DNA from: Bin87 sp963668585
GTDB lineage: Bacteria > Chloroflexota > Dehalococcoidia > Lucifugimonadales > UBA3495
Reading direction: 5' to 3'
Assembly: GCA_963668585.1 (NCBI GenBank)
Contig: OY764869.1
Span: 3,286,001 to 3,350,000, forward strand
Length of the DNA stretch: 64,000 nucleotides
In this document: piece by piece, positions 58,976-64,000 of the stretch
Numbering within the stretch: the stretch's first letter is position 1
How the letters are laid out: each line of letters opens with the position of its first letter
Translations under genes and position numbers: made by a program
Notes under the pieces: generated by a model
Told to the model about the DNA's origin: nothing
Databases searched by the model: none
What the model saw: the letters and a program-made list of their open reading frames with translations, nothing else

Positions 58976-59632
58976 ATGACCACTCCACCGCCCGAGCACA
59001 ACCATCCCAACGACCCCAACCCCGTGCACGTCATCGTTTGGTACGACTACATTTGACCCTGGTGTTATGTCGGCCTGGAACGCGTCGACAAGCTATCTGA
59101 AGAGTATGACATCACGGTCGAGGGCAGAGCCTACCTGTTGCGCCCGGATACCCCCAAGGAAGGTCGCGTCCGTGAAACACGCCCAGGCGAAACCGAGGAC
59201 GAACTCTCGGACCCGCTGCGCACTCACGCGCGGGAGGCCAACATCGTAATGCGCCCGCCGCGCTACACGCCCAACAGCATCAATTCGCTGCAGGCCACCG
59301 AGTACGCGCAGGAACAGGGGAAATTCCTCGAATACCATCACGCAGCCTACGAGGCCTATTGGGACCAACGCGCCGACTTGGGCGACACATCTGTCCTCGC
59401 CGATATCGGAACCAGCGTGGGCCTCGACGGCGCCGAATTGAAGGAACTGGTCGATTCCGGGCATTACGCACAACGCGTCGTGGACCAGTACCAGGAAGCC
59501 CTGGGCTATGGGATACGGGGCATTCCGACCTTTGTTTTCGATAATCTGCTGTTCACCGGCGCTCAACCTTACGAGGTTTTTCAGCGCGTGATCGACAAAG
59601 CCTTGGAAAACCGGGAAGCCGCGCCGGAATAA
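58976..59632 (+). CDS. Predicted selenocysteine-containing DsbA/FrnE-family thiol oxidoreductase (UGA recoded at codon 27)
   Basis: 218 residues if the in-frame TGA at 59054-59056 is read as selenocysteine. ATG 58976 follows GGGAGG. Codons before the TGA give HVIVWYDYI and those after give PWCYVGLERVDKL, so the site reads U-P-W-C where DsbA/FrnE relatives have C-P-W-C. The rest is full-length and family-like: LLRPDTPKEGR, RPPRYTPNSINSLQATEYAQ, FLEYHHAAYEAYWDQRADLG, the cis-Pro loop GIRGIPTFVFDN and LFTGAQPYEVFQRVI. No signal peptide, as in cytoplasmic FrnE-like proteins. A SECIS-like hairpin follows the TGA. The alternative is a nonsense mutation of the first Cys; without recoding, only a fragment from an internal start would be called. 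Confidence 0.78.
59068..59090 (+). promoter_or_regulatory. Putative bacterial SECIS element
   Basis: TGTCGGC (59068-59074) pairs with GTCGACA (59084-59090), seven pairs with one G-U. C75-G82 can add a pair with C83 bulged, leaving the apical loop UGGAAC. There are 19 nt between the UGA and that loop, and G is the second loop base. Both fit the bacterial SECIS model as I recall it (loop 16-37 nt from UGA, G in the first two loop bases). It lies within the coding region. Confidence 0.65.
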
Positions 59633-59963
59633 CGCTCCATTCATCCATATTGACCGTGGCGTCCACCGCCGCTCGAGATCACACCTATCCCGGGCGGCGT
59701 TGTCCATTCATGGGAACCTGCTTTTAACTTTCAGTCGCCGGACAATCATTCACACGTACCAGTAAGTGATCCGTTGCCGGACTCCAACCGCATCGCGCAA
59801 CCGGGGCGCCGGCGGTTCGCCCGCGAGAAGCCTTGCAGATCGACCAGCCCGGATTAATAGGATTGGGTATCCGGCGTCATTGCCCGTGGCGCGTCGCCTG
59901 TGCTAGACTGACGGCGGTATTTCGCACTTGTAATGAATTTCACAAACTAACGGAAACGACCTC
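59633..59963 (+). promoter_or_regulatory. Intergenic region with possible promoter of the NuoE-like operon
   Basis: 330 bp without a gene. TTGCCC (59880-59885), 18-bp spacer, TAGACT (59904-59909) preceded by TGC is a possible promoter about 55 nt before the next ATG. I see no terminator or RNA gene in the rest. Confidence 0.4.
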
Positions 59964-60443
59964 ATGGACGACGCCACTCGCACCGTCATCAGCGACGCCG
60001 TCAACAATCAGGCCCAGTCCACCGTTACCGTCCTCTCCTCGCTGTTGGCCGTTGAGGACGCCATCGGCTACATCCCGAAAGAGGCCGTTGAAGCCGTCGC
60101 GCTGCGAATGGACGCCACCGTCAACGACGTGTGGGCCGTCGCTACCTTCTACCCCAACTTTCGGTTCGACCCGCCCACCGAGCACCGCATCGAGGTGTGT
60201 TGGGGGCCATCGTGCCATATCTTGGGTGCGGACCGCATAATCGCCGCCGCGCAGGACGCGCTGGGCCTCACGGATGAAGGCGACACCCCAGACGGCAAGG
60301 CAACCCTGCGGTACAACACCTGCCTCGGAGCCTGCGCTCATGCTCCGGTGATTGCCATCGACCACCACTTGGCGGGGCGGGCCACCGCCGATTCAACCCG
60401 GGACAGGATCGCTGCCGCGCTGGTTGCCCCAGCCGCGCACTGA
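59964..60443 (+). CDS. NuoE/FdsG-like [2Fe-2S] subunit
   Basis: 159 residues, thioredoxin-like [2Fe-2S] protein. LLAVEDAIGYIPKEAVEAVA, VWAVATFYPNFRFDP, and the cluster Cys in CWGPSCHILGA and TCLGACAHAPVI (C-x4-C and C-x3-C). It passes electrons with the flavoprotein subunit that follows after 11 nt. Part of an NAD(P)-linked hydrogenase, formate dehydrogenase or complex-I-like soluble module. Confidence 0.88.
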   Translation: MDDATRTVISDAVNNQAQSTVTVLSSLLAVEDAIGYIPKEAVEAVALRMDATVNDVWAVATFYPNFRFDPPTEHRIEVCWGPSCHILGADRIIAAAQDALGLTDEGDTPDGKATLRYNTCLGACAHAPVIAIDHHLAGRATADSTRDRIAAALVAPAAH

Positions 60444-60454
60444 TTGTTACTACC

Positions 60455-62212
60455 GTGACCGTTCAAACTACACCCGGGTTCGATTCGATACTCGCCGATG
60501 CCCAGCGGCGTTGGCAGGATTTGACCAACGGCGACCGACCCTGGATCCGCATCGGTACAGGCCTCGCCGGCGAGGCGGCCGGCGGTTTCGAAGTCGTTGC
60601 TGCAGTAAACGATGCCCTGGCGGAACAGCAGGTCGCTGCCAATGTCTCACAGGTGGGCACCCTCGGCCTGTGCTTTGCTGAACCCCTGCTGGACGTCCAG
60701 ACTCCCGGAGGGCCCCGCGTTTTCTACCGGAACGTCAATCCTGAAATCGCGCGACGCATCGTGAGCGAACACGTCTCCGCAGGAAGCCCTGTTGCCGAAC
60801 ACGCCATCGGATACCTCGGCGCTCGCGAATCCGCGCCTACTGGCATACCGCATCTCGACGACCATCCCATGCGCTCGATGGAGCAGCGTATTGCGCTCCG
60901 CAACGCGGGGAATATCGACCCGTCCGACCTCTACCAGTACATCGCCAATGGCGGATACGCGGCATTGAACAAGGCTCTCACCGCCATGACCCCGGACGAA
61001 GCCCGTCAGGAAGTCCTCACTTCCGGTTTGCGCGGAAGGGGCGGAGCGGCATTCCCAGCCGGCGTCAAGTGGGGTTTCCTTGCCGGCAACCCCGACCCAG
61101 ACAAGTACATCCTCTGCAACTGTGAGGAAGGAGATCCCGGCGCCTTCAACGATCGCGGGATCCTGGAGAGCGACCCGGCCACCGTGGTTGAAGGGATCAC
61201 CATCGCAGGATATGCGTGCAAAGCCAACCGCGGTTACATTTTCATCCGCCACGGACATAATCAGCCCATCGACCGCACCCGTGCGGCGATTGCGCAAGCA
61301 TATGAACTGGGGCTTTTGGGTCAGAACATCCTGGGCAGTGATTTCTCATTCGACGTTGAAGTCGCGCTCACCGGGGACTCGTATGTATCCGGCGAAGAAA
61401 CCGCCCTGATGGAAGCCATCGAAGGCAAGAGGTCCATGCCCAGGTATCGACCGCCGTTCCCGGCGCAGGTGGGCGTCTTCGGCAAGCCTTCCAATATCAA
61501 CAACGTCAAAACGCTTGCCTACGTCCCGGAAATCGTCGCCCGCGGCGGTGAATGGTTCGCCAGCATCGGAACGCCCGCCGACCGCGACCGCGGAATCAAC
61601 GGTAGCAGCGGCACGGCGATCCTCTGCCTGTCCGGCGACATCACCTACACCGGGCTGATCGAAGTCCCGCTGGGAGTTACGCTGCGCCAGGTGCTGTTCG
61701 ACATGGCCGGCGGGGTGCCCAACGGCAAGCGCATGAAGTTGCTTCAGACCGGCGGGCCATTGGGAGGCGTCCTGTCGGCCAGCGATGCCAACCTGGACCT
61801 GGCGCTGGACTTTGACGTATTTCGCGCGGCCGGCGCCATCCTCGGATCGGGTGGCATCATCGTATGCGACGAGGATACCTGCGCCGTGGATCTTACGCGC
61901 AACCTCATCGCCTTCTGCCAGTACGAATCGTGCGGCAAGTGTTTCCCCTGCCGAATGGGAATGAGCCATTTGCTGGAAATCCTGGAGCGCATCAGCAACC
62001 TCGAAGGCACCCAGGAAGACCTGGACTTGATGCGCAACATCGGCGAAAACATGCAGGCTGGTTCGCTCTGTGGACACGGCCAGTTGGGTTTCAACCCGGT
62101 CTCATCGGCCCTGCGCTACTTTGGCGACGAGTTCGAAGCCCATATTCGCGAAAAGCGACACACCGGCGACTGCCCCGAACAGGTCTTCTCCCCGCGGCTC
62201 ACCCGCCGCTGA
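60455..62212 (+). CDS. NuoF/FdsB-like NADH-binding FMN/[4Fe-4S] subunit
   Basis: 585 residues. An N-terminal thioredoxin-like domain (about 1-130), with no evident cluster-ligand Cys set, precedes the NuoF core. FMN/NADH site: LRGRGGAAFPAGVKWGF, CNCEEGDPGAFNDRGILESD and GSDFSFDVEVALTGDSYVSG followed by EETALMEAIEG. The N3-type [4Fe-4S] ligands are ESCGKCFPCRMGM with a later Cys in AGSLCGHGQLG. Start is GTG 60455. Extra N-terminal domain is typical of Fds/Hnd-type soluble complexes rather than Nuo. Confidence 0.93.
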   Translation: MTVQTTPGFDSILADAQRRWQDLTNGDRPWIRIGTGLAGEAAGGFEVVAAVNDALAEQQVAANVSQVGTLGLCFAEPLLDVQTPGGPRVFYRNVNPEIARRIVSEHVSAGSPVAEHAIGYLGARESAPTGIPHLDDHPMRSMEQRIALRNAGNIDPSDLYQYIANGGYAALNKALTAMTPDEARQEVLTSGLRGRGGAAFPAGVKWGFLAGNPDPDKYILCNCEEGDPGAFNDRGILESDPATVVEGITIAGYACKANRGYIFIRHGHNQPIDRTRAAIAQAYELGLLGQNILGSDFSFDVEVALTGDSYVSGEETALMEAIEGKRSMPRYRPPFPAQVGVFGKPSNINNVKTLAYVPEIVARGGEWFASIGTPADRDRGINGSSGTAILCLSGDITYTGLIEVPLGVTLRQVLFDMAGGVPNGKRMKLLQTGGPLGGVLSASDANLDLALDFDVFRAAGAILGSGGIIVCDEDTCAVDLTRNLIAFCQYESCGKCFPCRMGMSHLLEILERISNLEGTQEDLDLMRNIGENMQAGSLCGHGQLGFNPVSSALRYFGDEFEAHIREKRHTGDCPEQVFSPRLTRR

Positions 62213-62266
62213 TCAAATCTTGACCGTGTCTCCCCGCATGGCCGCCAACACGGATTAGGAGCCCCC

Positions 62267-64000
62267 ATGCCCGACGACATTACAATCTCCATTGACGGCG
62301 TGGAAATCAGGACCCAGCCGGGCAAAATGGTGCTTGAAGCCGCCATTGATGCCGGAGTGTACGTCCCCTATCTGTGCTATCACTCCGGAATGAAACCCTA
62401 CGCGGCCTGCCGGATGTGCGTGGTGGCGGTCGAAGGTGGGCGAGGCTTCCCCGCCGCATGCACGCTTCCCGCCGCCGACGGCATGACCATTTGGAGCGAG
62501 ACCCCCGACGTCAACGAACTTCGCCGGTCGGTCATGCAGATGCTCATCGCTGAGCACCCCAACGGATGCCTCACCTGCCACCGCGTCGAAATCTGCGGCC
62601 CGTCCGACGTGTGCCTCCGCCACGTATCCGTCAACGACCGTTGCGTAACGTGCCCGAAAAACGAACGCTGCGAATTCAAGGACACCGTCCGGTACCTCGG
62701 CATGGAACTCGAGTCTCCCATGACCTATATGTACCGGGACATTCCCCTGGAAGTCGCAGACCCCTTCTACGACCGCGACTACAACCTGTGCATCACCTGC
62801 GGCCGCTGTGTCCGCGCGTGCGAGGAAGTCCGCGGCGACAGCGCCATCTGCTTCACGGAGCGTTCCGGAAAGGCCTTGGTGGGTACGTCATTCGGAACCT
62901 CGCTCCTTGAATCGGGCTGCGAATTTTGTGGCGCCTGCATCGACGTTTGCCCGGTGGGCGCGCTAACGGAACGCGAAAACAAGTGGGAAAAGGCCGCCAC
63001 CGTCAAACGCACAATCTGCACCCATTGCCCGGTCGGGTGTCAGATGAACCTGGAGATCAACGAACAGGGCCGGGTGATTCGGGCCATCCCTGAGTTCAAC
63101 TCGCCCGCCAATCACGGGCAAGCCTGTTATAAGGGCAAGTTCGGCCTCAGCCACCTCACCAGCGGCCAGAGGCTGCGGCGCCCGTTGGTTCGCCGCAATG
63201 GAGTCCTGGAGCCTGCCACCTGGGACGAGGCGCTGGACCTCATCGCGGAAAAATTGCGTCCGCACCAGTCCGGCGACGGCTTCGGCTTGATAATGGCCGC
63301 TGACAGCACCAATGAAGAGTTCTACCTGGCGCAGAAATTCGCTCACATTGGGATGACCACTCACAATCTGGACCACTCCGGAAACGTGCAGCCCGACCTC
63401 ACCAGGGGTCTTGAGGATGTCCTCGGATATCCCGGAGCTACCAACTCGATTTGGGACCTGAAAAACTCCGATTGCATCTTGGTCTTCAACACCAACCTCA
63501 CCGAAAGCCACAATGTCGTGGGCGTGCCCATCAAACAGGCCGCGCGCGACGGAGCGCCCATCATCGTCATCGACACCCGGGAAACTGAACTCACCCGGTA
63601 TGCCAAACTGTGGCTTCGGCCCGTCCCCGGCGCCGAACTGGTGTTGATCGGAGCAATCCTCAAATCGGTGTTGAACGAAGGCCTGATTGACGCCGATTGG
63701 ATCGCCGAAAACGTGGACGACTACGACACCCTGGCCTACGAACTGGAGTTGATCGACGACGACGCCATCGCCTCCACCGGCATATCCCACGCGGACATTG
63801 TTGAAGCCGCCCGGATCTTTGCGACCTCAGGCAATTCGGCCGTGGTGTACGGCCTGGACAACATCCCAGAAGCCATCACCCGCGACTGCGTGGTGGCCCT
63901 GTGCGACCTTGCCCTGCTCACCGGAAACGTTGGACAACCCGCCGGTGGCCTGTTCCCAATGCGCCAGGGCGCGAACACCCAGGGCGCCACCGACATTGGG
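62267..64000 (+). CDS. NuoG/FdhA-like molybdopterin oxidoreductase subunit (3' partial), lacking the Mo-ligand Cys/Sec
   Basis: 578 residues to the window edge, translated by hand. N-terminal [2Fe-2S] ferredoxin domain (C37, C48, C51, C65); His-Cys3 cluster (H97, C101, C104, C110); a Cys-rich insert (C116, C126, C129, C135); two [4Fe-4S] motifs (CITCGRCVRAC and CEFCGACIDVCPVG); then the MopB domain with CTHCPVGCQMNLE and CYKGKFG. In formate dehydrogenases the Mo/W ligand lies in a motif like RLCH or RUH before TNS. Here the aligned stretch is HNLDHSGNVQPDLTRGLED, with no Cys or Sec. ATG 62267 follows AGGAG. Confidence 0.88.
   Translation, partial: MPDDITISIDGVEIRTQPGKMVLEAAIDAGVYVPYLCYHSGMKPYAACRMCVVAVEGGRGFPAACTLPAADGMTIWSETPDVNELRRSVMQMLIAEHPNGCLTCHRVEICGPSDVCLRHVSVNDRCVTCPKNERCEFKDTVRYLGMELESPMTYMYRDIPLEVADPFYDRDYNLCITCGRCVRACEEVRGDSAICFTERSGKALVGTSFGTSLLESGCEFCGACIDVCPVGALTERENKWEKAATVKRTICTHCPVGCQMNLEINEQGRVIRAIPEFNSPANHGQACYKGKFGLSHLTSGQRLRRPLVRRNGVLEPATWDEALDLIAEKLRPHQSGDGFGLIMAADSTNEEFYLAQKFAHIGMTTHNLDHSGNVQPDLTRGLEDVLGYPGATNSIWDLKNSDCILVFNTNLTESHNVVGVPIKQAARDGAPIIVIDTRETELTRYAKLWLRPVPGAELVLIGAILKSVLNEGLIDADWIAENVDDYDTLAYELELIDDDAIASTGISHADIVEAARIFATSGNSAVVYGLDNIPEAITRDCVVALCDLALLTGNVGQPAGGLFPMRQGANTQGATDIG

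Noticed and set aside
59054..59056. TGA read as a pseudogene mutation
   Set aside because: Kept as the alternative, but the stop falls exactly on the catalytic Cys, the rest is intact, and a SECIS-like hairpin follows.
59138..59632. Calling the DsbA-family gene from an internal start as a complete protein
   Set aside because: It would remove the first strand and the redox motif, and there is no ribosome-binding site; the frame continues upstream through TGA to a good start at 58976.
62267..64000. Selenocysteine in the FdhA-like subunit
   Set aside because: Translated codon by codon; no in-frame TGA occurs, and the ligand loop has neither Cys nor Sec.
1..64000. tRNA, rRNA, CRISPR arrays, insertion sequences, phage genes
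   Set aside because: Looked for T-loop-like GTTCGANTC strings, regular repeats, transposase motifs and terminal repeats; none found by eye. A covariance search could still find a missed tRNA.

Overview
The window is about 64 kb of gene-dense bacterial chromosome, roughly 60% GC by eye, with no phage, insertion sequence, CRISPR array, rRNA or tRNA that I can see. Gene content and protein style suggest a member of the Chloroflexota, perhaps a Dehalococcoidia/SAR202-like lineage. The pointers are a short-form S-adenosylhomocysteinase, a CysO-type CysM, thiolase-like and NuoEFG-like proteins, and TTG starts. This assignment is an inference from memory, not from a tree.

Layout. 1-1475 (+): C-terminal part of a ClpC ATPase, ended by an intrinsic terminator. 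1549-4591 (-): four-gene operon (small membrane protein, LarB, flippase-like protein, UbiA prenyltransferase). 4743-7953 (+): a thioesterase, then an Rrf2/IscR-like regulator and a sulfur pair (MoeB/ThiF-type E1 and a CysO-type cysteine synthase CysM). 8214-13691 (+): nusA-rnpM-infB-rbfA-truB. 13728-17183: NrtS-like membrane protein, lexA with its own operator, rpsT, and groEL divergent from rpsT. 17260-23209: dUTPase, queG, an EVE-domain protein, a thiolase-like protein, YchF and an acetyltransferase. 23260-29952 (+): a SAM-I riboswitch with a visible terminator/antiterminator pair, leading into a SAM-cycle and methylthioadenosine-salvage run (mtnA, an arylsulfotransferase-like propeller, mtnP, rhodanese, ahcY, metK). 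30180-33454 (+): two RDD membrane proteins flanking a phosphohexomutase, then a CcdA-like protein. 55251-33512 (-): one long run joining the str, S10, spc and alpha ribosomal operons, from rpsL to rpsI, with secY, adk, map, infA, rpmJ, rpoA and truA, but no tuf. 55717-59632 (+): otsA, otsB, a HAD hydrolase and a DsbA/FrnE-family protein. 59964-end (+): NuoE-like, NuoF-like and NuoG/FdhA-like subunits; the last runs off the window.

The most striking observation is at 58976-59632. The DsbA/FrnE-family reading frame is interrupted by exactly one TGA, which falls on the first cysteine of the CPWC redox motif (giving U-P-W-C). It is followed at the expected distance by a hairpin that fits the bacterial SECIS model. 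I read this as a selenocysteine-containing thiol oxidoreductase that ordinary gene calling would truncate. Other points worth a second look are the FdhA-like subunit that lacks the molybdenum-ligand Cys/Sec, the arylsulfotransferase-like gene inside a SAM-riboswitch operon, the LexA operator on the lexA promoter, a palindrome shared by the divergent rpsT and groEL promoters, and low-complexity extensions on NusA, S5, S17 and L5.
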